Below are positions 1-8,572 of a DNA stretch of 64,000 bases, one piece after another. Origin of the DNA: Coriobacteriia bacterium (GTDB taxonomy: Bacteria > Actinomycetota > Coriobacteriia > Anaerosomatales > Anaerosomataceae); contig JAUSBY010000012.1 of NCBI GenBank assembly GCA_030651765.1, positions 62,001-126,000 on the forward strand, given 5' to 3'. Made by a program: the position numbers and the translations under genes. Position 1 is the stretch's first letter. Each line of letters starts with the position of its first letter. A model generated the notes under the pieces. It ran no database searches and was not told the origin of the DNA. It saw nothing but the letters and a program-made list of their open reading frames with translations.

Positions 1-941
1 TCGAACCGTCGCCGAACGCCGCTGAATCGCCCGAGCGCCTCCGCGCCGGCCTCCACGTCGAGTCCAAGCGCCCACAGGGAAGCGAGCACGCCGGTGGCGT
101 TCACCACGTTGTGCGTACCGGGCACCGCGATCCGTGCCATGAGCCTCGTGCCGCCAGGCAGTATGACGGCGAAACGATGTCCGAATCCTTCGCACTCGAG
201 CGCTTCACAGCGCACGTCAGCCTCCGCCTCAAGCCCGTACGTCACCACCCGCGCGGCAGCCACCTCGCGTGCAAGCGCCACGAGCCCGGCATCATCGGCA
301 CAGACGACCACCGCACCATCGGGCCGTGTCTTGCCGATGAACTCCCGAAACGTCTCGAGGATCGCACCGAACGAACCATAGTGGTCGAGGTGGTCAGCTT
401 CAATGTTCGTCACAAGACTCAAGGTCGGCTCGAGGTAGAGGAACGAGCCGTCACTCTCATCAGCCTCGACCACGTAGTAGCCCCCGCGACCGCACCGGGC
501 ATTTGCGCCCATGTCATTCAGCTCGCCGCCGATGAGGAACGTGGGGTCTGCTCCGATGACGTCCATCACCGTCGCCAGCATGGAGCTCGTCGTCGTCTTG
601 CCGTGGGTTCCGGCCACCGCTAGCGTCGCGTCGTCGCCAGCGAGGTGCGCGAGCATCTTCGCACGGGGCCACACCTCGAGACCTCTCTCCCGCGCGGCGA
701 CGAGTTCAGGATTGGAGTCCGGGATCGCCGACGACACGACCACGACCTCGGGATCACCGAGGTTCGCGGCGTCATGTCCGACGGACACGGGGACGCCGGC
801 TTCAGCAAGCGCCCGGGCATACCGGGAGGCCTTCAGATCCGACCCGGTGACCGTCACGCCACGATCATGAAGCACCTTGGCGATGCCACTCATCCCGGCT
901 CCGCCGATGCCGATGAAGTGCGCGTATGCGGCTGTGCTCAC
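1..941 (-). CDS. murC: UDP-N-acetylmuramate--L-alanine ligase MurC (C-terminus cut by window edge)
   Basis: Cytoplasmic ATP-dependent ligase adding L-Ala to UDP-MurNAc, the first step of stem-peptide synthesis. About 313 codons are visible. The N-terminus has the nucleotide-binding GIGGAGMSGIA stretch (residues 10-21) and the Mur-ligase P-loop GTHGKTTT (111-118), where the HGK form is typical of MurC. The central EADESDGSF and TNIEADHLDHYG motifs follow. The GTG start overlaps the murG stop as GTGA, so it is translationally coupled and last in the visible dcw order. The C-terminal domain lies beyond position 1. Confidence 0.96.
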   Translation of the reverse strand, partial: MSTAAYAHFIGIGGAGMSGIAKVLHDRGVTVTGSDLKASRYARALAEAGVPVSVGHDAANLGDPEVVVVSSAIPDSNPELVAARERGLEVWPRAKMLAHLAGDDATLAVAGTHGKTTTSSMLATVMDVIGADPTFLIGGELNDMGANARCGRGGYYVVEADESDGSFLYLEPTLSLVTNIEADHLDHYGSFGAILETFREFIGKTRPDGAVVVCADDAGLVALAREVAAARVVTYGLEAEADVRCEALECEGFGHRFAVILPGGTRLMARIAVPGTHNVVNATGVLASLWALGLDVEAGAEALGRFSGVRRRF

Positions 942-2053
942 CGCGTCTCCTTCCGAGTGCCGGCGGCACCGAGCGCAAGTGCGACGACCCGCTCCGTCGC
1001 GTCGCGCCGAGCGAGAGCCGCCGAAGCCTGAGCCATCTGCGCGCGCAGCGGGCCGTCGGCCACGAGTGCCATCACCACACCATCGAACGCCGGGCCGTCA
1101 AGGTCGGCGTCTGCCACGATCCGGGCGCCGCCTGCGGTAGCCACCGCGTGCGCGTTACCCGTCTGGTGATCGTCGGTCGCAAACGGGTACGGGACCAGGA
1201 TCGCCGCCCGACCCAGGGCGGTCAGCTCGGCGATCGACGTCGCGCCCGCCCGCGCCACTACCAAATCGGCAGCCGCGATCGCGTCGCCCATCTGGTCGAT
1301 GTAGTCCACGACGCGGTACCGATCACCCTGTTCGCCGAGGACCGCCGACACACGACGGGCCACCTCGGCGGCCTCAATCGTACCGGCCACGTGCACCACC
1401 TGCAACGACGGGATGGCAACGAGTGTCGGTGCGAGACGGACCATCGCCTCGTTCAGATGCTGCGCCCCCCTGCTGCCCCCGAAGACGAGCACGACCGTCG
1501 CATCCGGATCGAGTCCAAGCGACGCACGCCCGCGCTCGGACGACGCCTCCAGAACCGCGGAGCGCACGGGGTTGCCGGTGACGACGGCGCGTTCGGGATG
1601 CACCAGGGCGCCGAGCGAGCTCTCGTAGGTCACCCCGACGGCGCGGGCCCACCGCGAGAGCACCTTGTTGGCCAGCCCCGGTACCGAGTTCTGTTCGTGC
1701 AGCACGAGCGGCACCCGGGCGAGGACCGCGGCGAGACCCACCGGCAGCGACACGTACCCGCCGAAACCGATCACCACGTCGGGGCGCTCTCGTCTGAGCA
1801 GCGCCAGCGACGCGGTCACAGACGCGACCGTGACGCACGCGGAGGTCAGGAGCGTGAGCGGGTTGCCCCGGTCGAAGCCCCGGGAGCGCACGGCATGGAA
1901 GTCGATGCCCGCCTCTGACACAAGACGGGCCTCCAGTCCATCCGGCGTGCCGACGAAGGCTACATCATGCCCCTCGGCGAGTAGCCGATCGGCCACTGTC
2001 AGAGCCGGGTAGATGTGACCGGCTGTTCCTCCCCCGCTCACCAGAACTCGCAC
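938..2053 (-). CDS. murG: UDP-GlcNAc:lipid I N-acetylglucosaminyltransferase MurG
   Basis: Membrane-associated GT-B glycosyltransferase making lipid II from lipid I on the inner face of the membrane. It is 371 aa, normal for the family. The N-terminal GGGTAGH loop (residues 7-13) sets the start, a GTG preceded by AGGGGG at about 7 nt. Further family motifs are GFGGYVS, HEQNSVPGLANK and, in the C-terminal donor-binding half, GGSRGAQHLNE and ARAGATSIAEL. The first 89 bp overlap the 3' end of ftsW in another frame, unusually long for this operon. Confidence 0.97.
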   Translation of the reverse strand: MRVLVSGGGTAGHIYPALTVADRLLAEGHDVAFVGTPDGLEARLVSEAGIDFHAVRSRGFDRGNPLTLLTSACVTVASVTASLALLRRERPDVVIGFGGYVSLPVGLAAVLARVPLVLHEQNSVPGLANKVLSRWARAVGVTYESSLGALVHPERAVVTGNPVRSAVLEASSERGRASLGLDPDATVVLVFGGSRGAQHLNEAMVRLAPTLVAIPSLQVVHVAGTIEAAEVARRVSAVLGEQGDRYRVVDYIDQMGDAIAAADLVVARAGATSIAELTALGRAAILVPYPFATDDHQTGNAHAVATAGGARIVADADLDGPAFDGVVMALVADGPLRAQMAQASAALARRDATERVVALALGAAGTRKETR

Positions 2054-3230
2054 GCGCAGACCCCCTGGATGTCGTCTCTCGCACGAGCTTCACCCGCGCG
2101 CCGCCACTGTGCCGGGATACCGCAAGAATCAGGCCGACGCTCGCAAGCGTGAGTACCAGCGACGATCCGCCAGCGCTCACGAACGGGAGCGGGATGCCGG
2201 TGATGGGCATCAGGCGGGTGACGGCGGCCATGTTCATGAGTGCCTGGATAACGATCATCGAGGTGAGGCCACCGGCCATGAGCCTGCCGAAGGGATCCTT
2301 GCACTCGATGGCGATACGCATCCCGGCGTAGGTGAACGCGGCGAACGCGGCCACGACACACAGGGTACCGACTAGGCCGGTCTCCTCACCGATGATCGCG
2401 AAGATGAAGTCGTTGTGCGCTGCAGGGAGATAGAAGAACTTCTGCCGCGACAGGCCGAGTCCCACCCCGAACAGTCCACCCGAGCCGAACGCGTACAGCG
2501 ACTGGATGATCTGATACCCGCTGTCGGCAGGGTCGGCCCACGGGTCGAGGAATCCGGTGATCCGCTCCATTCGGTAGCCAGCCTTCCAGATCAGAAGGGC
2601 TACCGTGGGCAAGCCGGCAGCGAGCATGGCGGCGAACCAGCGCGCGCGAAGGCCGCCGAGCCACAGCATGACAGCCGTCACCGCAACGATGGACATCGTC
2701 GTGCCCATGTCGGGCTGCAGCATGATCAGCACGACGACGGGCAGAAGCACTGCCGAGACCCTGAAGGCGAACTGGCCTCCGCTGATGGCCCCGCGCCGCC
2801 ACTGCACGATGAGGACGGCAACGACCATCAGACAGCCGACTTTGGCGAACTCGGAAGGCTGGATGAAGACCGGGCCAAGGTCGATCGACCGCGTCGCGCC
2901 CCACTTGCCCACACCGGCGAGGTCGACCGCGATCAGTCCCGCCAGCGACGCGCCCCACACGGCCCACGCAACGACGGCCGGACGCATCATCGGCGCGACT
3001 TTGCGCCGCGTCCGGAAATCCCAGCGCGAGGCCACGACGAGTGCGACGATGCCACCGAGCGCGTAGATCGCCTGGCGCTTCGCGTGGTAGGCGCTATCGC
3101 CGAACTTGACGTAGTCGGAGACCGCAGACGCCGAGTAGACCATCACCACGCCACCCGCGACCAGCAGAGCAACGGCGATCAGCATGATGTAGGCCGGAGA
3201 GGTCAGCGACTGTCTGCGCGAAGCGGTCAT
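1965..3230 (-). CDS. ftsW: Septal SEDS peptidoglycan glycosyltransferase FtsW
   Basis: Polytopic SEDS-family protein that polymerises lipid II at the septum with the FtsI transpeptidase. It is 421 aa with about ten hydrophobic segments. It shows the SEDS signatures GGLFGVGLGLSRQKFFYLP, AIIGEETGLVG and TRLMPITGIPLPFVSAGGSS. Its position between murD and murG fits FtsW rather than RodA. ATG overlaps the murD stop (ATGA). The hydrophobic core ends about 40 residues before the stop. The remaining Arg/Ser/Gly-rich tail is encoded over the murG 5' end and may be a disordered cytoplasmic extension. Confidence 0.95.
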   Translation of the reverse strand: MTASRRQSLTSPAYIMLIAVALLVAGGVVMVYSASAVSDYVKFGDSAYHAKRQAIYALGGIVALVVASRWDFRTRRKVAPMMRPAVVAWAVWGASLAGLIAVDLAGVGKWGATRSIDLGPVFIQPSEFAKVGCLMVVAVLIVQWRRGAISGGQFAFRVSAVLLPVVVLIMLQPDMGTTMSIVAVTAVMLWLGGLRARWFAAMLAAGLPTVALLIWKAGYRMERITGFLDPWADPADSGYQIIQSLYAFGSGGLFGVGLGLSRQKFFYLPAAHNDFIFAIIGEETGLVGTLCVVAAFAAFTYAGMRIAIECKDPFGRLMAGGLTSMIVIQALMNMAAVTRLMPITGIPLPFVSAGGSSLVLTLASVGLILAVSRHSGGARVKLVRETTSRGSARASSGERGRNSRSHLPGSDSGRSATRRGA

Positions 3231-4612
3231 GACGGATCACGTCCCGCTAGCCCGGCCACGATCGCCTTGAACCTGCGACCTCGCTCCGCGTAGCTCGTGA
3301 ACTCGTCGAACGAGGTGCATCCGGGGGAGAGCACCACCACGTCGCCGGGAGACGCTAGCTCGCTGGCGGCCCGCACGGCGGATTCGACGTCGGATACCTG
3401 CCGACGCTCCACCTCGTAGTGCGCGAGCGCCTCGGCAAACTCAGACGCCGACTCTCCGAACAGTACGACGGCCTTGCATCGCCCGGCGACCAGCGCCGCC
3501 AGCGGAGTGAGGTCGACACCCTTGTTGCGCCCGCCGAGCAGAAGCACGACCGGACGGTCCTGGAAGGCGGTAAGCGCCTTGGCCACCGCATCCGGGTTCG
3601 TCGCCTTGGAGTCGTTGAAGAACTCGACACCGTCAACGACTCCGGCAGGCTCCAGCCGGTGCTCGAGCGGCGCGAAGGAGCCGAGTCCCCGGCGGAGCGA
3701 GGCGACATCCGCACCCATGGCCGAGACAGCCGCGGCGGCGGCGAGCGCGTTGCTGATGTTGTGGTCGCCCTTGATCGCGAGTTCCGCTACTGGCAGCACG
3801 CCGGTCACCGACGTGCCGTCATCGAGCACGAGCATCCCCTCCCGCACGTATGCGCCGGGAGAGGGCGAGGACGTCCGGCTCACGCGCAGGACCGACACGC
3901 CCTTCGCCTCGGCGATGGGGACCATCGCGGCCGCTCCGGGGTCGTCGACGTCGATGACCGCGACATCCCCCGTAAGCTGGTTGGCGAAGATCCGCGCCTT
4001 GTCGGCCGCGTACGCCTCCATGCTGCCGTGGTAGTCCAGGTGATCGGGCGTCACGTTCAGCATGACCGACACCGCCGGATGGAACGACTCGATCGCGCCG
4101 AGTTGGAAGCTCGACACCTCGGCGACGATGATCGCCGCGGCGCCCGCCTCCTCGGCCACCCGCACTGCGGGAGGACCGATGTTGCCGGCAGGTTCTGCTA
4201 CGAAGCCTGCTTCCCGAAGCAGGTGCACGACAAGAGCTGTCGTCGTCGTCTTGCCGTTGGTGCCGGTGACCGCGACCCACGGGGCGCGGGATATGCGGTA
4301 TGCGAGCTCGATCTCGGAGATGATCGGGGCGCCGTGGGCACGCGCGGAGCGCATGAGCGGACTGTGCGGCGGGATCCCCGGCGACGCCACGATGAGATCG
4401 GCGTCGGGCAGTTCATCGCTCCCGAGCAGCACCCGCGCGCCGCGTGCACGCAGGCGTCCGGCACGCTCGGCGAGCTGATCGGCCGTGCCCGAGTCGACCA
4501 CGGTCACGCGAACAGACGCTCCGGACTCGGCTTGCCCGAGCGCCCACTCGGCGGCGGCCTCTCCCGAAGCACCGAGTCCCAGCACCAGGATGTGTCCGGC
4601 CCAGTCGCGCAT
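3227..4612 (-). CDS. murD: UDP-N-acetylmuramoylalanine--D-glutamate ligase MurD
   Basis: Cytoplasmic Mur ligase adding D-Glu to UDP-MurNAc-L-Ala; 461 aa, typical. An N-terminal Rossmann segment (LVLGLGASGEAA, from residue 9) is followed by the P-loop TGTNGKTTT (116-124), NVTPDHLDYHGS, and the C-terminal FNDSKATNPDA and LLGGRNKG motifs. The frame stays open far upstream, but that sequence lies inside mraY. The real start is the ATG 2 bp after the mraY stop, where the homologous N-terminus begins. Confidence 0.97.
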   Translation of the reverse strand: MRDWAGHILVLGLGASGEAAAEWALGQAESGASVRVTVVDSGTADQLAERAGRLRARGARVLLGSDELPDADLIVASPGIPPHSPLMRSARAHGAPIISEIELAYRISRAPWVAVTGTNGKTTTTALVVHLLREAGFVAEPAGNIGPPAVRVAEEAGAAAIIVAEVSSFQLGAIESFHPAVSVMLNVTPDHLDYHGSMEAYAADKARIFANQLTGDVAVIDVDDPGAAAMVPIAEAKGVSVLRVSRTSSPSPGAYVREGMLVLDDGTSVTGVLPVAELAIKGDHNISNALAAAAAVSAMGADVASLRRGLGSFAPLEHRLEPAGVVDGVEFFNDSKATNPDAVAKALTAFQDRPVVLLLGGRNKGVDLTPLAALVAGRCKAVVLFGESASEFAEALAHYEVERRQVSDVESAVRAASELASPGDVVVLSPGCTSFDEFTSYAERGRRFKAIVAGLAGRDPS

Positions 4613-4614
4613 CG

Positions 4615-5667
4615 TCAGCGTCCCGGTGATGTGACGAACCACAGGGCGAAGCCGGCGCCGGCCATGATCCCGGTCACGATCCAGAACCGGACCATGACCT
4701 TGGTCTCGCTCCAGCCCTTCATCTCGAAGTGGTGGTGCAGCGGCGCCATCCTGAAGATGCGCTTCCCGGTGAGCTTGAACGACGCCACCTGGAGGATCAC
4801 CGAGAGCCCCTCGGCCACGTAGATGCCTCCGATGAGCGGTGCAAGGAGCTCGGTCTTCGTGACGACGGCCATGGTTGCGATGGCCGCACCGAGACCGAGC
4901 GAACCGGTGTCGCCCATGAAGATATCTGCCGGGTGGCTGTTGTACCAGAGGAACCCCAGACATGCACCCGCTACCGACGAAGCAAGGAGTGCGAGCTCGA
5001 GATTGTCCTGCATGAACGCGATCGCGGCGAACGCCAGCATGACGATCATGACGGTACCGGCCGCCAGACCGTCGAGCCCGTCGGTCAGGTTCACCGTGTT
5101 CGAGAACGAGATGACCATGAAGAACACGAGCGCTATGTACAGCCACGGAAGCGTGATCGTGAAACTGCCGACCACGAGGGTCGACGAGAGCGCGCCCAGA
5201 TCGAGCATGCCGCCCCACGGAACCACGACCTCCGGACTCACGTGCGCCCAATTGACCGCGAGCACACCGATAGCGAATGCGATGAGCGCCTGACCGGCGA
5301 TCTTCGCCTTCGGCTTGAGCCCGAGCGAGCGCTCATGGACGACCTTGGCGTAGTCGTCGATGAAGCCGAGCAGCCCGCAGCCGAGTAGCCCCACGAGCGC
5401 GATGATCCCCGGTCGTCCGACCTCACCGAGTGAGAGGTAGACGGTGGCCACTACGAGCAGGATGAGCACCCCGCCCATCGTCGGAGTCCCCTGCTTGACG
5501 AGATGACCATGTGGGCCGTCCGCACGAACCTGCTGGCCTATGTTGCGGAACCGCAGCACGCGGATCCACAGCGGGAACAGCGCACCCGCCAGCACGAGCG
5601 CGAGCACTGCGGCGACGAACACCTGGTAGGTGGGGTACCGCCCTATGTCAGGCAGAAGGTTGAACAC
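4615..5667 (-). CDS. mraY: Phospho-N-acetylmuramoyl-pentapeptide transferase MraY
   Basis: Polytopic transferase moving phospho-MurNAc-pentapeptide to undecaprenyl phosphate to give lipid I. It is 350 aa with about ten hydrophobic helices. Diagnostic motifs are QGTPTMGG near the N-terminus, FIDDYAK followed by LGLKPKAKI, NLTDGLDGLA, FMGDTGSLGLG and HHHFEMKGWSE near the C-terminus. The GTG start lies 20 bp inside murF, so the two are coupled. Confidence 0.97.
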   Translation of the reverse strand: MFNLLPDIGRYPTYQVFVAAVLALVLAGALFPLWIRVLRFRNIGQQVRADGPHGHLVKQGTPTMGGVLILLVVATVYLSLGEVGRPGIIALVGLLGCGLLGFIDDYAKVVHERSLGLKPKAKIAGQALIAFAIGVLAVNWAHVSPEVVVPWGGMLDLGALSSTLVVGSFTITLPWLYIALVFFMVISFSNTVNLTDGLDGLAAGTVMIVMLAFAAIAFMQDNLELALLASSVAGACLGFLWYNSHPADIFMGDTGSLGLGAAIATMAVVTKTELLAPLIGGIYVAEGLSVILQVASFKLTGKRIFRMAPLHHHFEMKGWSETKVMVRFWIVTGIMAGAGFALWFVTSPGR

Positions 5668-7072
5668 GCGGATCCATGATCCCTTCGACTACGGTTTCCA
5701 GCTCCATCACTCGCGACGCCTTCACGAGCACCGTGTCACCCGGCTCGAGCAGGTCGTCAAGCACCTCCGAGGCCTCCTCGGCACTCGCACACGGCCGTAT
5801 CGCCACGTCATCGAAGCCCGCGGCCCGCGCACCGTCACCGATGTGCCGCGCGCGCTCACCGACGACGATCAGCACGTCGACCGCCGACTCCACGATCCTC
5901 GAACCGAGTTCGAAGTGCGCAAGCTCGGCGAGCGAGCCCAGTTCCGCCATGTCGCCGAGCACCGCGATCCGCCGACCGGCGGTCGGCACATCGCCGAGTG
6001 CGGAAAGCGCAGCGGCCATCGAGACCGGGTTCGCGTTGTACGCATCGTTTATCACGATGATGCCCGACGCGCTCTCGAAGGTCTCCATCCGCCACTTGGA
6101 GAAGGTGGCGCCCTCGAGGCCCGCGACCACGTCTTCGAGCGCCATCTCGAGGTACAGACCCACCGACGCGGCAGCCACGGCATTGTACACGTTGTGGCGA
6201 CCCGGCAGCGGCAGGGAAACGTCACTCACGCCCTGCTCGCAGTGCATCACGAAGCGCGGACGACCGTCTGCGCCCACGGTCACGTCGGTCGCTCTCACCT
6301 GGGCGGTCGGGCCGAACCCGTAGCGCGTCACCCCTGCCGATGCCATCGACTCGAGCGCATCGCTCCAGCCGTCGTCGCCGTTCAGGAACACGCGCCCGGT
6401 CTCGGGAATGGCACGGACGAGCTCGCCTTTAGCCGAGGCGATAGCCTCCTCCGAACCGAGAACCTCAACGTGGCTGATGCCGACATTGGTCACGAGCCCG
6501 GCCGTAGGCCGCGCGATCCGGCACAGATGGTCGATCTGCCCGAGACCGCGCATCGCCATCTCGACGACGAGCGCATCGGTCTCGGTACCGGCGTCCATCA
6601 CCGTGAGCGGCACGCCGAGTTCATTGTTGCGGTTGCCGCTCGTGGCGACGACACGCATACGCGTCGCGAGGACGCTGCGCATGAAGTCCTTGGTGGTCGT
6701 CTTTCCGGTCGATCCGGTGATCCCGATGACGGGACACATCAATCGGCCCCGGTGCCACGAACCGAGAGCCTCGACCGCCGCGCGGGCATCGTCGACGAGC
6801 ACGAGCGCCACCTCGGCCCGACCGGCCTCCTCGATCGCCGCGCGGATGGCGACATCATCACGTGTCATCAGGACCGCCCGGGCGCCGGAGGCCAGCGCCT
6901 CGCCGACAAACGCATGCCCGTCGGTATGCTCCCCGACAAACGCCACGAATGCGGCACCCGGCTGCACGTCGCGCGAGTCGATCGCAAGCCCGTTGACCAT
7001 GGTGACCGTCGGCCCCACGAGCAACTCACCGCCCGTGATCTCGACAAGCGTCCCGACCGACAGTGTCAGCAC
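5648..7072 (-). CDS. murF: UDP-MurNAc-tripeptide--D-Ala-D-Ala ligase MurF
   Basis: Cytoplasmic ligase completing the UDP-MurNAc-pentapeptide; 474 aa. P-loop TGSTGKTTTK at 119-128, with the S-T-GKT form typical of MurF. NVGISHVEVLGS and NDAYNANPVSM follow centrally and LGDMAELG near the C-terminal domain. The GTG start overlaps the murE stop by 7 bp. It lies in the usual murE-murF-mraY order. Confidence 0.96.
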   Translation of the reverse strand: MLTLSVGTLVEITGGELLVGPTVTMVNGLAIDSRDVQPGAAFVAFVGEHTDGHAFVGEALASGARAVLMTRDDVAIRAAIEEAGRAEVALVLVDDARAAVEALGSWHRGRLMCPVIGITGSTGKTTTKDFMRSVLATRMRVVATSGNRNNELGVPLTVMDAGTETDALVVEMAMRGLGQIDHLCRIARPTAGLVTNVGISHVEVLGSEEAIASAKGELVRAIPETGRVFLNGDDGWSDALESMASAGVTRYGFGPTAQVRATDVTVGADGRPRFVMHCEQGVSDVSLPLPGRHNVYNAVAAASVGLYLEMALEDVVAGLEGATFSKWRMETFESASGIIVINDAYNANPVSMAAALSALGDVPTAGRRIAVLGDMAELGSLAELAHFELGSRIVESAVDVLIVVGERARHIGDGARAAGFDDVAIRPCASAEEASEVLDDLLEPGDTVLVKASRVMELETVVEGIMDPRVQPSA

Positions 7073-8517
7073 AGCTTCATCAACTCCTCGCGCGCGACCT
7101 CGCGATCGTCAAAATGGATCGTGTGATCCGAGAAGATCTGATAGTCCTCGTGCCCTTTGCCCGCGATCAGCACCGCATCTCCCTCAGCGGCCATGCCGAG
7201 TGCCCGGGCTATCGCTGCGCGCCGATCGATCTCAACTGCATGGGAGGCCCCTGTCGGCCTCAAGCCGTCCTCGATCTGCAGCACGATCCCCACGGGATCC
7301 TCGCTCCGCGGATTGTCGCTGGTGACCACGACCTCATCGGAACCCTCGCCCGCTGCCCGACCCATCAACGGCCGCTTCTCCGGATCGCGATCGCCACCGC
7401 ATCCAAACACGGTGATGACCCGTCCGGGGGTCACAGCGCGGACTGCGGCCACCGCCTTCGTCAGACTGTCGGGCGTGTGCGCGTAGTCCACGAACACCGC
7501 GAACCACTGACCCTCGTCGATCCGCTCGAGACGCCCGGGCACCTGAGGCGCATGCTCCAGGCCCGCGGCGACATCCTCCAGCCGGATGCCGAGCGCGAGG
7601 GCCGCGCCCGCGGCAACGAGCGCATTGCTGACGTTGTAGGCCCCCGGCAGCGGCAGCTCGACCCGTACGTCCCCCCCGGGTGTCACGAGCGTGAACCGCG
7701 TCGAGAGCGGGCCCGGTGACTCGTGTTCCGCACGCACGGCGGCGGCCGCATCTCTGCCGACCGTCCAACGCGCACCGGTCTCGGCGGCCAACTCCTTACC
7801 ACGCGGATCGTCGATGTTGACCACGCGTTCGGCCACGTCCAGCTCGGTGAACAGCCGGCGCTTCACCGACCAGTACTCTTCGAGCGTATGGTGGTAGTCA
7901 AGGTGGTCCTGCGTGAGGTTGGTGAACGCCGCGACCGCGAAGTGGACGCCATCGGCGCGTCCAAGGTCGATCGCGTGCGACGACACCTCCATCGACACGC
8001 CGGATACGCCCGCACCGAGCATACGCGCGAACAGCTGCTGCAGATCGGCCGACTCCGGCGTCGTGCGCGACGACGGCAGCCGCTCCTCCCCGACGCGCGT
8101 CTCGACCGTCCCGATGAGCCCGGTCCTGCGCCCCGCCGCACGGAGAATGCTGTCGGTGAGGTAGGCCGTCGTGGTCTTGCCATTGGTGCCGGTGATACCC
8201 ACGACATCGAGCTGCGAGGTCGGATCGCCCCAGAAGCGGGCCGAGGCAAGCGCCAGCGCCCGTCGTGTGTCGGTCACCTTCATCTCAGGAACCCCGAGGG
8301 AAAGTGCGTGCTCGCACACGAGCGCCACTGCGCCGCGGGCCACTGCGTCGGCCGCAAAGTCGTGACCGTCGTGACGAAACCCGGGGATGCAGAAGAAGAC
8401 GTCGCCGGGCCGCACGCGATCCGAGCGATAGGCGACCCCCGAGACGGGGACATCGGCGCCGGTGAGGACCGCGCTGGTGTCATTGCTCAGTACGCTGCTC
8501 AGTGTGTTCGTCTCCAC
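7066..8517 (-). CDS. murE: UDP-MurNAc-dipeptide--meso-diaminopimelate ligase MurE
   Basis: Cytoplasmic ligase adding the third stem-peptide residue; 483 aa. P-loop TGTNGKTTT begins at residue 109. NLTQDHLDYHHTLEEYW and the C-terminal DNPRSEDP follow. DNPR is the known signature for meso-diaminopimelate specificity (lysine enzymes carry a different tetrad), so a DAP-type wall is inferred. The start is GTG. A 55-bp gap separates it from ftsI. A TAGACT hexamer there could be a -10 element, but no good -35 accompanies it. Confidence 0.96.
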   Translation of the reverse strand: METNTLSSVLSNDTSAVLTGADVPVSGVAYRSDRVRPGDVFFCIPGFRHDGHDFAADAVARGAVALVCEHALSLGVPEMKVTDTRRALALASARFWGDPTSQLDVVGITGTNGKTTTAYLTDSILRAAGRRTGLIGTVETRVGEERLPSSRTTPESADLQQLFARMLGAGVSGVSMEVSSHAIDLGRADGVHFAVAAFTNLTQDHLDYHHTLEEYWSVKRRLFTELDVAERVVNIDDPRGKELAAETGARWTVGRDAAAAVRAEHESPGPLSTRFTLVTPGGDVRVELPLPGAYNVSNALVAAGAALALGIRLEDVAAGLEHAPQVPGRLERIDEGQWFAVFVDYAHTPDSLTKAVAAVRAVTPGRVITVFGCGGDRDPEKRPLMGRAAGEGSDEVVVTSDNPRSEDPVGIVLQIEDGLRPTGASHAVEIDRRAAIARALGMAAEGDAVLIAGKGHEDYQIFSDHTIHFDDREVAREELMKLC

Positions 8518-8572
8518 CCGGTCCCTACCGCCTCAGAGCTGCAATAGTCTAGCATCCACACATCTGCGGGAC

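Noticed and set aside
4613-5251. Upstream extension of the murD reading frame by more than 200 codons
   Set aside because: This stretch is mraY read in another frame. MurD homology and a coupled ATG begin at 4612.
5630-7126. A 498-codon plus-strand frame antisense to murF
   Set aside because: It mirrors murF codon by codon and has the low-complexity Arg/His/Asp composition of an antisense frame. No start signal is seen.
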